A stretch of 64,000 bases of DNA from Ilyomonas sp964249755. Its GTDB lineage: Bacteria > Bacteroidota > Bacteroidia > Chitinophagales > Chitinophagaceae. Where the stretch lies: positions 1 to 64,000 of the forward strand of contig CAXUDB010000007.1 of assembly GCA_964249755.1 (NCBI GenBank). The letters are read 5' to 3'. The notes under the pieces are model-generated. The model saw nothing but the letters and a program-made list of their open reading frames with translations, did no database searches and was not told the origin of the DNA. Shown piece after piece: positions 24,718-33,155 of the stretch (position 1 is its first letter; each line of letters begins with the position of its first letter). Position numbers and translations under genes: made by a program.

Positions 24718-25581
24718 ATGAAAACGTACGAAGAGCGATTAGAGCATTTGATAAAAGAAGCTTTGCAGGAAGACATCGGCACGGGTGATTACTCTACGCT
24801 CAGCGTCATTCCAAAGGAAAAACGGGGCAAAGCAATTTTAAAAATAAAGGGCGATGGAATATTGGCCGGCGTAGCGGTTGCACAAAAAATATTTGCGTTA
24901 ATAGATGAGACATCTCAGTTTACCCAATATAAAAAAGACGGCGATGAAGTGAAATACGGCGAGATAGCATTCGAAGTTTCCGCTTTCATACAAACCATTC
25001 TGCAATGCGAACGCCTGGTGCTCAATTGCATGCAGCGCATGAGCGGCATTGCAACCCTTACCCGGCAATACGCCAACAAGCTGCATGGTTATCACACCCA
25101 AATTTTAGATACGCGTAAAACAACGCCCAACTTCCGCCTGCTCGAAAAAGAAGCCGTGCGCATTGGTGGCGGTGTCAATCACCGGTTTGGGTTATATGAT
25201 ATGATCATGCTGAAAGACAACCACATTGATTATTGCGGTGGGCTGCAGCCCGCCATAGACAAAGCTTTCAGCTATGTACAGGAAAATGAATTGAGCTTAA
25301 AAATAGAAGTAGAAACCAGAACCTTAGCCGATGTGAAAACGGTATGTGCCATTGGCAAAGGAAAAGTGTTTCGCATCATGCTGGATAACTTTACGCCGGA
25401 TGAAGTGAAAGAAGCCTTAGCCATTATCAACGGTGAACTTGAAACTGAAGCCAGCGGCGGCATCAACTTAAACACGATTGAAGCTTTTGCACAAACCGGC
25501 GTCGACTACGTAAGCGTTGGCGGCTTAATTCATCAGGCACAGAGCTTGGATTTAAGTTTGAAAGCAGAGCTTGATGGCTAA
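24718..25581 (+). CDS. nadC: Nicotinate-nucleotide pyrophosphorylase (carboxylating)
   Basis: This 287-residue quinolinate phosphoribosyltransferase joins quinolinate and PRPP to give nicotinate mononucleotide, CO2 and pyrophosphate in de novo NAD synthesis. Motifs are EDIGTGDYST (near residue 18), QCERLVLNCMQRMSGIAT, LDTRKTTPNFRLLEKEAVRIGGG, MLKDNHI, IEVETRTL, MLDNFTPDE and ASGGINLNTI, all in the expected order. It starts four bases after a TATTTTTG sequence, which might be a -7 box for a nearly leaderless message, but no -33 element is visible. Confidence 0.95.
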   Translation: MKTYEERLEHLIKEALQEDIGTGDYSTLSVIPKEKRGKAILKIKGDGILAGVAVAQKIFALIDETSQFTQYKKDGDEVKYGEIAFEVSAFIQTILQCERLVLNCMQRMSGIATLTRQYANKLHGYHTQILDTRKTTPNFRLLEKEAVRIGGGVNHRFGLYDMIMLKDNHIDYCGGLQPAIDKAFSYVQENELSLKIEVETRTLADVKTVCAIGKGKVFRIMLDNFTPDEVKEALAIINGELETEASGGINLNTIEAFAQTGVDYVSVGGLIHQAQSLDLSLKAELDG

Positions 25582-25652
25582 TTTTTGTTTCATGATATAT
25601 GGATGGCTCATTTGTGCTTTTACTTTGCATTTGTGACAATAAAAAGGAGAAA

Positions 25653-25997
25653 ATGAACAAGAAAAACAGGCCTGACAACCTCGGTTTTGTGTATAGTACC
25701 GACCCGAATTTTCAATATCAGCACAACGATGAGAAACCGGCAGCAACCTTAGCTCCAGCTCAGCAAAAGCTGCGCATTAAACTCGATACCAAACAACGCG
25801 CGGGCAAAGCGGTAACACTCGTTACAGGCTTCATGGGAACAGAGGAAGATTTGCAGGACTTAGGTAAGAAACTGAAAAATATCTGTGGCACCGGCGGCAG
25901 CGCAAAAGACGCGGAAATGATTATTCAGGGCGACCAGCGGGACAAAGTACTGCAATGGATGATAAAGAATGGCTATACGCAAACGAAGAAGATCTAA
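25653..25997 (+). CDS. SUI1/eIF1-family translation factor (YciH-like)
   Basis: This 114-residue protein has the SUI1 domain in its C-terminal two thirds: KLRIKLDTKQRAGKAVTLVTGF, EEDLQDLGKKLKNICGTGGSAKDAEMIIQG and DQRDKVLQWMIKNGY. Bacterial members resemble eukaryotic eIF1 and probably bind the ribosome P-site area; their physiological role is poorly defined. The start at 25653 (MNKKNRPDN) is chosen because an AAAAGGAG ribosome-binding site lies just upstream. The N-terminal 40 residues look disordered. It lies 71 bases after nadC. Confidence 0.9.
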   Translation: MNKKNRPDNLGFVYSTDPNFQYQHNDEKPAATLAPAQQKLRIKLDTKQRAGKAVTLVTGFMGTEEDLQDLGKKLKNICGTGGSAKDAEMIIQGDQRDKVLQWMIKNGYTQTKKI

Positions 25998-25999
25998 TT

Positions 26000-26157
26000 G
26001 ATGTACGATGTTAGATGTGTGATGTACGATGTATTGGATGTCGGTAGTCGGAACCTATTCAAGCGGAAGGTAAGCCTTATCAGCTTTTAGTTATTACACA
26101 AATGCAATCTCATTGCACCCAAACACATTGTACATCACACATCTAACATCGTACATC
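26000..26157. repeat. 28-bp perfect inverted repeat with ~100-base loop
   Basis: The left arm (26000-26027) and right arm (26130-26157) are exact reverse complements over 28 bases, built from GATGTACGATGTTAGATGTG-type words; pairing resumes after one mismatch for four more bases. The loop is about 102 bases. It lies between the SUI1-type gene and the PfkB kinase gene. It may be a mobile-repeat relic or a transcript-stabilising hairpin. Confidence 0.85.
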
Positions 26158-26196
26158 GAATCGCAGCCTATATTTGCGGCTTATCAAAACAAAATC

Positions 26197-27120
26197 ATGT
26201 CAGTAATTATAGTGGGCACCATGGCGTTCGATGCCATTGAAACGCCGTTTGGAAAAACAGATAAAATCATCGGCGGCTCTGCCTCGTATGCGGCTTATGC
26301 GGCGGCTCATTTTGTAACACCTGTGCAGCAGATTTCTATCGTAGGCAACGATTTTCCGCAAGCGGAATTTGATGATCTGAAAGCCCGCGGTGTGCAGTTG
26401 GAGGGCGTGGAAGTAATAAAAGACAAGCCTTCTTTTTTCTGGAGTGGCCGTTATCATCTCGACATGAACACGCGCGATACGCTGGTTACCGATTTGAACG
26501 TGTTGATGGACTTTAATCCTATTATTCCCGACAGCTACCAGGGCGCTGAATTTGTGATGCTGGGCAACCTGATGCCGAAGATCCAAAAAAGTGTGATAGA
26601 ACAACTGACTACAAAGCCAAAGCTGATTGTACTGGACACCATGAACTTCTGGATGGACAGTGCTTTAGACGATTTGAAAGAAGTGCTGACGATGGTAGAT
26701 CTGCTGATGGTAAACGACAGCGAAGCGCGGCAACTGACCGGCGAGTTTTCGATGGTGAAAGCGGCGCGAAAAATATTAGAGATGGGACCCAAATATCTCA
26801 TCATAAAAAAAGGCGAGCATGGCGCTTTATTGTTTCATGGCGATAAGGTCTTCTTTGCGCCGGCTTTGCCGCTGGAAGATGTGTTTGACCCAACGGGCGC
26901 GGGCGATACGTTTGCCGGAGGCTTCATCGGTCATCTTGCCAAAACGCGGGACATCTCGTTCGAGAATATGAAAACCGCCATCATTGTCGGCTCGGCCATG
27001 GCCAGTTTTTGTGTTGAAAAATTTGGTACCGAACGGTTAAAAGAAATTACCAAAGCAGATATTGCCGAACGCATGGAAACCTTTGTGCAACTGGTGAATT
27101 TTGATATTTCATTGGTCTAG
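26197..27120 (+). CDS. PfkB-family carbohydrate/nucleoside kinase
   Basis: This 307-residue kinase belongs to the PfkB/ribokinase superfamily. The N-terminal GTMAFDAIETPFG and GGSASYAAYAAAHFV resemble the substrate lid, and the C-terminal DPTGAGDTFAGGFIGHLA holds the anion hole and catalytic aspartate. The start at 26197 (MSVIIVG) follows the inverted repeat; the longer frame would read through the repeat arm and is rejected. Substrate is unknown; the group includes adenosine and sugar kinases. It is a single gene with a flanking palindromic repeat at 27127. Confidence 0.88.
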   Translation: MSVIIVGTMAFDAIETPFGKTDKIIGGSASYAAYAAAHFVTPVQQISIVGNDFPQAEFDDLKARGVQLEGVEVIKDKPSFFWSGRYHLDMNTRDTLVTDLNVLMDFNPIIPDSYQGAEFVMLGNLMPKIQKSVIEQLTTKPKLIVLDTMNFWMDSALDDLKEVLTMVDLLMVNDSEARQLTGEFSMVKAARKILEMGPKYLIIKKGEHGALLFHGDKVFFAPALPLEDVFDPTGAGDTFAGGFIGHLAKTRDISFENMKTAIIVGSAMASFCVEKFGTERLKEITKADIAERMETFVQLVNFDISLV

Positions 27121-27126
27121 TTTTTC

Positions 27127-27209
27127 ACCGCAGAGCACACGAGTTATGAGAGATCTTGCAGAGAAGATGCAACTCTGCGTAAACTCTTTTTTCTCTACTT
27201 CTCTGCGGT
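27127..27209. repeat. ACCGCAGAG palindromic repeat
   Basis: ACCGCAGAG at 27127-27135 and its exact reverse complement CTCTGCGGT at 27201-27209 bound this gap between the kinase gene and the flippase gene. A second pair is at 33006-33121 and a lone half at 36405-36413. Confidence 0.7.
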
Positions 27210-27217
27210 CAAGATAA

Positions 27218-28723
27218 TTATTTAAGGTATTTCCCCACTACCGGTAATTGCTGAAATTCTTTCTTTTCAATGCGGGTAATAAACCACAGGTAAGACAAGG
27301 TAAGCGCCGTTGCTACGGCTAAACTATAGGTGGTATTGCTCCAAAACGAAGTCAATGCCCAATGCACAAAAAACAACAGCACCACAATAATGAGATACGC
27401 TGATAATTTCTTCCATGCATAGGGCACGCGGTAATGCTTTTGCCCCCAGATAAAGCTTACCACCATCATAGTGAAGTAGCATAAAAACGTAGCCCAGGCG
27501 CAGGCAACATAGCTGTATTTCGGAATAAAAATCCAGTTAATAAGGAATGTGATAATTACACCAATCAAGGTAATAATACCACCGGCAAACGTCTTATTGG
27601 TGATTTTATACCAGATGCTTAAGTTGTAATAAATGCCAAGGCTCATATTTGCCAGAAGCAGTACCGGCACCACTTTCAAGCCATCCCAATAGCGCGGTGA
27701 AATAAAGAACTTCCATACCGGGATATACAAACTCACCACGAGGAACATCAGGGTGATTACCAGCACAAAAAGCTTCATCACGCGGGCATATACCTGCGGC
27801 GCATCTTTGCCGCCTGCCTGCTTAAAAAAGAAAGGTTCAGCGCCCATGCGGAAGGCTTGTATAAATAAAGTGATCAGAAGAGAAAGCTTATAACAGGCGT
27901 TGTAAATACCGCGTTGGTCATCTGCAAAATTATTGGCGTGTGGCAGCCACCAGCCCAGCATTAACCGGTCGAAAGTTTCGTTTACCATGCCACCCAAACC
28001 CGCTACCAGCATAGGAAGCGCGTAAACCATCATCTGTTTCCACAAAAGAAAAGAGAAGCGAAAATCGGAAGGGATCAGCCATTTGAGTAGTAGCAATAAG
28101 GTAAAGGCAGACTGCACAATATTCGCAATCAACACATACGTAATCGGGTTCACATCGGGGCGATAAATCATCACAATCCAGGAGTTGCCACCGGTTTGTT
28201 TATACAGGTAAGGGCAATACATCACAAAAAAAGCGGTGAGCCCGACATAGATGAAAATGCCTGCTACTTTTATCAGCGCAAACAGCTTTGGATGTCCTTC
28301 ATTGCGAAGCCTTGCAAACGGGATAGTGCTGAAAGAATCTAAAGTAATAATAATAAGGCTTAACTGAATGAGCAAAGGGAAGCCTTGCAATGTAGTAACC
28401 TCAACCAGGAAGCCCTGGTTGAACCACAACAACAGCGAAAACAAAATGGTGCTCCCCAGCAAACTGATGGAAGCCGTTGCGTTCACCAACGTCTTTTTTT
28501 CCTTGTCTTGTATAAACCGGAAATAAGTGGTTTCCATGCCGTAAGTAAACAACACATTCATCAGCGGCATAATGGAATACACCGCGCCCATGCGACCAAA
28601 ATCGGCCACCGAAACAATCGCTGAATAGGTAAGAATTGGTGTAATTAAATAATTGACAAACCGCGCCGCAATGCTGCTTACGCCATACCAAACCGTTTGC
28701 CCTACTAGGCTTTTTATACTCAA
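27218..28723 (-). CDS. Oligosaccharide flippase, MOP superfamily (Wzx-like)
   Basis: This integral membrane protein of 501 residues has about 12-14 hydrophobic segments with the polysaccharide biosynthesis/MOP layout. The N-terminal LVGQTVWYGVSSIAARFVNYLITPILTY is typical of Wzx-type lipid-linked oligosaccharide flippases, and ETTYFRFIQDKEKKTLVNAT and FVISLYIPVWKFFISPRYWDG follow. No glycosyltransferase cluster surrounds it, so the substrate is unknown. A double AATTATGAATTATGG repeat follows its start at 28729, outside the coding region. Confidence 0.88.
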   Translation of the reverse strand: MSIKSLVGQTVWYGVSSIAARFVNYLITPILTYSAIVSVADFGRMGAVYSIMPLMNVLFTYGMETTYFRFIQDKEKKTLVNATASISLLGSTILFSLLLWFNQGFLVEVTTLQGFPLLIQLSLIIITLDSFSTIPFARLRNEGHPKLFALIKVAGIFIYVGLTAFFVMYCPYLYKQTGGNSWIVMIYRPDVNPITYVLIANIVQSAFTLLLLLKWLIPSDFRFSFLLWKQMMVYALPMLVAGLGGMVNETFDRLMLGWWLPHANNFADDQRGIYNACYKLSLLITLFIQAFRMGAEPFFFKQAGGKDAPQVYARVMKLFVLVITLMFLVVSLYIPVWKFFISPRYWDGLKVVPVLLLANMSLGIYYNLSIWYKITNKTFAGGIITLIGVIITFLINWIFIPKYSYVACAWATFLCYFTMMVVSFIWGQKHYRVPYAWKKLSAYLIIVVLLFFVHWALTSFWSNTTYSLAVATALTLSYLWFITRIEKKEFQQLPVVGKYLK

Positions 28724-28728
28724 AGAAA

Positions 28729-28815
28729 AAATTATGAATTATGGATTATAAATTATGAATTAAGTAAGCTGGACTATTGTTATCATCCATAATTCCTAAT
28801 TCATAACTCATAATT
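28729..28815. repeat. AATTATGAATTATG imperfect inverted repeat
   Basis: AATTATGAATTATGGAT near 28732 and the near-complement ATCCATAATTCCTAATTCATAACTC near 28776 form an imperfect hairpin in the gap between the flippase and the AIM24-type gene. Such AT-rich intergenic palindromes are common in this phylum. Confidence 0.65.
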
Positions 28816-28818
28816 AAA

Positions 28819-29613
28819 TTAATATCCGTCGCCGTCAATCATGTTGCCTAAGGTGCCAAGGATGCTGCCTTCTTCCTTGCGCTGTGTGGTGCCATAGCTC
28901 AGTATACGCGATGCCAACCGGCTTACCGGCAATGTTTGTATCCACACTGTTCCCGGCCCGCGCAGTGTAGCAAAAAATAAACCTTCGCCGCCAAAAATGG
29001 AGTTTTTAATGCCACCGATAAATTCGATGTTATAATCAATGCCCGCCGTAAAACCCACTAAGCAACCGGTATCTATTTTCAATAGTTCACCGGGCTGCAA
29101 TTGTTTCGCAAACACATGACCGCCCGCGTGCATAAATGCCATGCCATCGCCCTGCAGTTTTTCCATGATAAAACCTTCTCCGCCAAACAAGCCCGTGCCC
29201 AATTTCCGCTGAAAGGCAATGCTGATACTAACGCCTTTTGCAGCACATAAAAACGCATCTTTCTGGCAGATAATCGTGCCGCCCAATTCTGCCAGGTTCA
29301 GAGATATTATTTTGCCCGGATAAGGCGAAGCAAAGCTCACATGCTTCTTGCCATAACCCACATTGGTGAAGGCTGTCATAAACAAACTTTCGCCAACCAG
29401 CATGCGCTTGCTGGCATTCAGCAGCTTATTAAAAATGCCTCCGCTTTGTTGCCCGCTGCCATCGCCGAAAATGGTCTGCATTTGTATGCCATCGTCCATC
29501 ATCAGGAAAGCGCCGCTTTCGGCAACCGCTGTTTCCTGCGGGTCAAGTTCTATCTCTACATACTGCATCTCCTCGCCGAAAATGCGATAGTCAATTTCAT
29601 GGTTGTTTGTCAT
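28819..29613 (-). CDS. TIGR00266/AIM24-family protein
   Basis: This 264-residue protein belongs to the AIM24/TIGR00266 beta-helical family. Visible segments are VEIELDPQETAVAESGAFLMMDDGIQMQT, MLVGESLFMTAFTN, GGTIICQKDAFLCAAKGVSISIAFQRKLGTGLFGGEGFIMEKLQG, GEGLFFATLRGPGTVWIQTLPVSRLA. Family members are cytoplasmic or membrane-associated with no known reaction. No signal peptide is present. It stands alone between the flippase and the small exported protein, divergent from the latter. The call is firm, the function is not. Confidence 0.9.
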   Translation of the reverse strand: MTNNHEIDYRIFGEEMQYVEIELDPQETAVAESGAFLMMDDGIQMQTIFGDGSGQQSGGIFNKLLNASKRMLVGESLFMTAFTNVGYGKKHVSFASPYPGKIISLNLAELGGTIICQKDAFLCAAKGVSISIAFQRKLGTGLFGGEGFIMEKLQGDGMAFMHAGGHVFAKQLQPGELLKIDTGCLVGFTAGIDYNIEFIGGIKNSIFGGEGLFFATLRGPGTVWIQTLPVSRLASRILSYGTTQRKEEGSILGTLGNMIDGDGY

Positions 29614-29753
29614 TTGTTACCGGCTTTGTATATGGTTTTATAAAGAAAAGAAAACAAAATGTAAAGCGTTTTGTTGTAGCACAGCGTTTGATTAAACCGA
29701 ACGAATGGGATGGCATCTGATGCCATTATTGTTCAACAACAAAAATAGTTTTT

Positions 29754-30056
29754 ATGAAACAACTTATTGTTAAATGCGCATTGATAATTGTGCTGGCGCT
29801 GGGCTTCGCTCATGCCTCGCAGGCACAGCGCATATACGTTACGGTGCAGCCGCAGGCAAGAGTGATAGCCCGACCTGTAGCGCCGCGTCCTAACTATATT
29901 TGGGTAGATGGCGAATGGGTGCGCCATGGCAGAAACTATGTGTACCGCGAAGGCTATTGGATAGCGCCACGCGCCGGCAGGGTATGGGTTCCCGGTCATT
30001 GGGTGAGAGAACGTCGCGGCTGGTACTGGGCACCCGGCTATTGGCGCAGAGCTTAA
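29754..30056 (+). CDS. Small exported YXWGXW-repeat-type protein
   Basis: This 100-residue protein begins with a signal peptide (KQLIVKCALIIVLALGFAHASQAQ, about 1-25) and continues with short tryptophan- and tyrosine-rich repeats: NYIWVDGEWVRHGRNY, YREGYWIAPRAGR, VWVPGHWVRERRGW, YWAPGYWRR. The W(V/A)PGHW pattern is the YXWGXW repeat family, exported proteins of unknown role found in many Gram-negative bacteria. No partner gene is evident. It is divergent from the AIM24-type gene. Confidence 0.85.
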   Translation: MKQLIVKCALIIVLALGFAHASQAQRIYVTVQPQARVIARPVAPRPNYIWVDGEWVRHGRNYVYREGYWIAPRAGRVWVPGHWVRERRGWYWAPGYWRRA

Positions 30057-30287
30057 GTTATTTTCAGCCCTTTCCCTTAGTTTTATTTCTTCCTTAAACG
30101 ACAAAATATTTTGCCGGAATACTTCATTCACCTTTAGTAAAAATTAAAAAAAGGCTTGTTTTAAACAGCAGATTAAAATCTGATTAAAAAAGCCTTATAT
30201 CTCGCTTAAAATCTGTTTGGCTCTTGTTTGTGTTCGCGATGTCTGTGTAATTTACACTCATTCCAAACAAACAAAAGAGTCCAAATC

Positions 30288-30446
30288 ATGAAAATCTACA
30301 TCGTACTTGCCGCAGTTGTGTCGGTTATTTTATTTGTGCTGCACTGGGTAGCCACACGTGTTTTAAACATTACGCTGAAGCCATTTGTAAACATGATGAT
30401 GCGTTTTTGCATGCCCACTTTTTTCCAGCGTTTTTTAATGCAGTAA
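30288..30446 (+). CDS. Small single-segment membrane peptide
   Basis: This 52-residue peptide (MKIYIVLAAVVSVILFVLHW) has one hydrophobic segment at about 4-22 followed by an amphipathic tail with NITLKPFVNMMMRFCMPTFFQRF. The shorter start at 30288 is preferred; the longer frame adds 20 non-conserved-looking residues. There is no family match I know. It precedes a 100-base untranslated stretch and a strong terminator at 30549, so it is probably expressed as a short transcript. Confidence 0.5.
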   Translation: MKIYIVLAAVVSVILFVLHWVATRVLNITLKPFVNMMMRFCMPTFFQRFLMQ

Positions 30447-30548
30447 CACCAACAAAGAAATTGATCCAATAGCCTGTGGAAAAAGTCAAATATTAGTTTG
30501 ACAAAACGAAGAGGGTTAAGAATCTATAGCACTTGTAATAATAAGAGT

Positions 30549-30590
30549 AAACGCCTGTTGATGGATAATCAACAGGCGTTTTTGTTTTCA
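30549..30590 (+). terminator. Strong terminator after the small membrane peptide
   Basis: AAACGCCTGTTGAT (30549-30562) and ATCAACAGGCGTTT (30568-30581) form a perfect 14-bp stem with a five-base loop, followed by TTTTGTTTT. Confidence 0.85.
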
Positions 30591-30666
30591 CTGAATAAAT
30601 TATAGCCACTGGAAATTATACCTCTTCTCTTATGGCTTGCCGTTTGTTTGACACATAGAAAAAATT

Positions 30667-31236
30667 ATGAAACGCACATTCTCAATGGTCTGCCTCGCTG
30701 CATTTGTTGTGCTTATGCAAGCCTGCGGAGGCAATAGTTTAAATAGTAAAAAAGAAGATAGTGTGGATAGTGCACGTGCACAAAATGAAAGTATGCCGCA
30801 TACCAATACCAATGCGTCAGATTTTTTGACCAAAGCGGCAAGCGGCGGTATGCTTGAAGTACAGGCCGGGCAGATGGCGCAGCAGCGGGGCGTAAATCAG
30901 CGCGTAAAAGATTTTGGTTTGATGATGATCCACGACCACACCAAAGGCAATGAAGAATTAAAAGCATTGGCAGCAGGAAAAGGTATTACCATTCCGCAAA
31001 CCTTATCCAACGATCATCAGAAGCACCTGGATGAATTGAGCAAACAGAAAGGCAATGATTTCGACAAGGCTTATATTGACCTGATGGAAAGCGACCACAA
31101 AGGCGACATTGAAGAATACACTGATGCGAGCGAAAAAATAACCGATCCTGCAGTGAAACTCTTTGCCAAAAATACTCTTCCTATGCTGCTGATGCATCTG
31201 GATTCAGTAAAGGCAGTTAAAGAAAGTCTGAAGTAG
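30667..31236 (+). CDS. DUF4142 lipoprotein
   Basis: This 189-residue lipoprotein has a signal peptide with lipobox LMQAC (C20) and a DUF4142 helical domain: DFLTKAASGGMLEVQAGQMAQQRG, VKDFGLMMIHDHTKGNEELKALAAGKG, LDELSKQKGNDFDKAYIDLMESDHKGDIEEY and AKNTLPMLLMHLDSVKAVKESL. The H-x-HTKGNEEL and DHKGDIEEY histidines suggest a ferritin-like helical bundle. Function is unknown; members are periplasmic. It ends 15 bases before a bidirectional terminator (31251-31296). Confidence 0.9.
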   Translation: MKRTFSMVCLAAFVVLMQACGGNSLNSKKEDSVDSARAQNESMPHTNTNASDFLTKAASGGMLEVQAGQMAQQRGVNQRVKDFGLMMIHDHTKGNEELKALAAGKGITIPQTLSNDHQKHLDELSKQKGNDFDKAYIDLMESDHKGDIEEYTDASEKITDPAVKLFAKNTLPMLLMHLDSVKAVKESLK

Positions 31237-31250
31237 ATAATAAGTTGTTC

Positions 31251-31296
31251 AAATAAAAAGTTCCGAAGCGTAGTAAAGCTTCGGAACTTTTTATTT
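31251..31296. terminator. Bidirectional terminator
   Basis: A perfect 19-bp stem AAATAAAAAGTTCCGAAGC (31251-31269) / its complement (31278-31296) with an 8-base loop. A-rich and T-rich flanks let it end both the DUF4142 and kbl transcripts. Confidence 0.88.
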
Positions 31297-31314
31297 GAGT
31301 AAACAAATGCTTCT

Positions 31315-32514
31315 CTAATTCTTTTGTTCCTTCAAAACTCCCAGATCTTTCCCCACTTTTGTAAACGCAGCAATCGCTTTATCCAAATGATGCTGCTCGT
31401 GCGCCGCACTTAACTGTACGCGAATGCGAGCCAGCCCTTTCGCCACTACAGGAAAAAAGAAGCCAATCACATAAATGTCTTCCTCCAGCAGCCTGGCAGC
31501 AAAGGTTTGCGCCACCACGGCATCATATAACATAATGGGCACAATCGGGTGGTCGCCGGGCTTAATATCAAAGCCAGCTTCCGTCATTTTCGTGCGGAAA
31601 TACTTCGTGTTGGATTCCAGTTTATCGCGGAGTTCAGTTGTCTCCGTCAGCATATCCAGCACTGCAATGGAAGCGCCTACAATGCTTGGCGCAACCGTGT
31701 TTGAGAATAAGTAAGGACGGCTGCGCTGGCGCAACAATTCAATGATTTCTTTTCGTCCTGAAGTAAAGCCGCCACTGGCACCACCAAGTGCTTTACCCAA
31801 CGTTCCGGTGATGATATCAATCTTTCCCATCACGCCGCGATACTCATGTGTGCCGCGCCCCGTTTTACCCAGAAAACCGGAGCTATGGCATTCATCAATC
31901 ATGATGATGGCATTGTATTGTTCAGCCAACTCAACTATTTTGTCCAACTGTGCAATGGTGCCATCCATACTAAACGAACCATCGGTAACAATGATGCGGC
32001 TGCGCAAGGTTTGTGTTTGCCTTAGCTTGTCTTCCAAATCCTCCATACTGTTGTGTTCGTAGCGGTAGCGCTGCGCCTTGCAAAGCCTCACGCCATCAAT
32101 AATAGAAGCGTGGTTCAACGCATCGGAGATGATGGCATCCTGCTCATTAAAAAGAGGCTCAAACACACCGCCGTTCGCATCGAAACAGGCAGCATATAAG
32201 ATGGTGTCTTCGGTTCCGAGAAACTGGGAAATCTTTTCTTCCAGTTCTTTATGAATGTCCTGAGTGCCGCAGATAAAACGCACGCTGCTCATGCCGTAGC
32301 CATGCGTGTCAATGGCTTTGTGTGCGGCTTCTATTACCTTCGGATGAGAGGATAAACCAAGATAATTATTCGCGCAAAAATTCAATACGGTCTTGCCATT
32401 CACTTCTATCTCTGGTCCTTGTTCGCTGCTGATGATCCGTTCGCGTTTATACAAACCCGCGGCTTCTACTTCTTCTACTTCTTTCTTTATACGGCTTACA
32501 AATATTTCGTTCAT
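31315..32514 (-). CDS. kbl: Glycine C-acetyltransferase (2-amino-3-ketobutyrate CoA ligase)
   Basis: This 399-residue PLP enzyme of the alpha-oxoamine synthase family converts 2-amino-3-ketobutyrate and CoA to glycine and acetyl-CoA in threonine breakdown. The motifs LNFCANNYLGLSSHPKV, SSVRFICGTQDIHKELE, IIVTDGSFSMDGTIAQL, MIDECHSSGFLGKTGRGTHEY and the PLP lysine in TLGKALGGASGG (K241) are all present. Length is typical. Threonine dehydrogenase (tdh) is not adjacent. Related 8-amino-7-oxononanoate synthases share the fold, but the RICGTQDIHKELE block fits KBL best. Confidence 0.92.
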   Translation of the reverse strand: MNEIFVSRIKKEVEEVEAAGLYKRERIISSEQGPEIEVNGKTVLNFCANNYLGLSSHPKVIEAAHKAIDTHGYGMSSVRFICGTQDIHKELEEKISQFLGTEDTILYAACFDANGGVFEPLFNEQDAIISDALNHASIIDGVRLCKAQRYRYEHNSMEDLEDKLRQTQTLRSRIIVTDGSFSMDGTIAQLDKIVELAEQYNAIIMIDECHSSGFLGKTGRGTHEYRGVMGKIDIITGTLGKALGGASGGFTSGRKEIIELLRQRSRPYLFSNTVAPSIVGASIAVLDMLTETTELRDKLESNTKYFRTKMTEAGFDIKPGDHPIVPIMLYDAVVAQTFAARLLEEDIYVIGFFFPVVAKGLARIRVQLSAAHEQHHLDKAIAAFTKVGKDLGVLKEQKN

Positions 32515-32585
32515 AGATAATCGTTAAGCCTGCAAAAGTAAGGTGATGAAATAATTGCCATCTTTACTTTTATAAAGGAAAGTTT

Positions 32586-32999
32586 ATGTGGTGGATGTAT
32601 GCTTTGCTATCGGCTTTGTTTGCGGCGCTTACCGCCATCTTTGCCAAGGTAGGTATTAAAGGCGTGGATACCGACCTGGCGACTGCCATTCGCACCAGCG
32701 TTATCCTGGTGCTTGCCTGGGCAATTGCTATCTTCCGTGGCGGCATTGCTACAACCGGTTCATTAACCAAACAAAACCTGTTGTTCTTACTGCTGTCCGG
32801 TATAGCAACAGGCTTGTCGTGGATCTTTTATTTTAAAGCTTTACAGTTGGATAAGGTATCACAAGTGGCACCGGTAGATAAGCTGAGTGTTGCTATCGCC
32901 ATTGCTTTGTCTGTTTTGTTTTTAGGTGAACAGCTAACGCTGAAAACCGCCTTGGGTGCGGGTTTGATCATCACCGGGACGCTTGTATTAATCTTTTGA
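32586..32999 (+). CDS. Small EamA-type (DMT) transporter
   Basis: This 137-residue integral membrane protein has about five hydrophobic segments and one EamA unit: WMYALLSALFAALTAIFAKVG, LATAIRTSVILVLAWAIAIF, LLSGIATGLSWIFYFKALQL, VAPVDKLSVAIAIALSVLFLGEQLTLKTALGAGLIITGTLVL. Full-size DMT exporters carry two such units, so this half-size form must pair with itself or a partner. Substrate is unknown. It is divergent from kbl and followed by an ACCGCAGAG repeat. Confidence 0.85.
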   Translation: MWWMYALLSALFAALTAIFAKVGIKGVDTDLATAIRTSVILVLAWAIAIFRGGIATTGSLTKQNLLFLLLSGIATGLSWIFYFKALQLDKVSQVAPVDKLSVAIAIALSVLFLGEQLTLKTALGAGLIITGTLVLIF

Positions 33000-33005
33000 T
33001 TTTCC

Positions 33006-33121
33006 ACCGCAGAGAGAAAGAGTAAATGAGTTTATACAAAGCAAATAAGTTCTTCAAACCTCTTAAATTTATTCTTCGCAGCGTTAAAAACAAACCTTTT
33101 ATCACTCCTCTTCTCTGCGGT
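33006..33121. repeat. ACCGCAGAG palindromic repeat, second copy
   Basis: ACCGCAGAG at 33006-33014 and CTCTGCGGT at 33113-33121 bound the gap between the EamA gene and the Nif3-type gene, like the pair at 27127-27209. Confidence 0.68.
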
Positions 33122-33155
33122 AAAATAAATTATAAAAAACATCAATCACAGTAAA

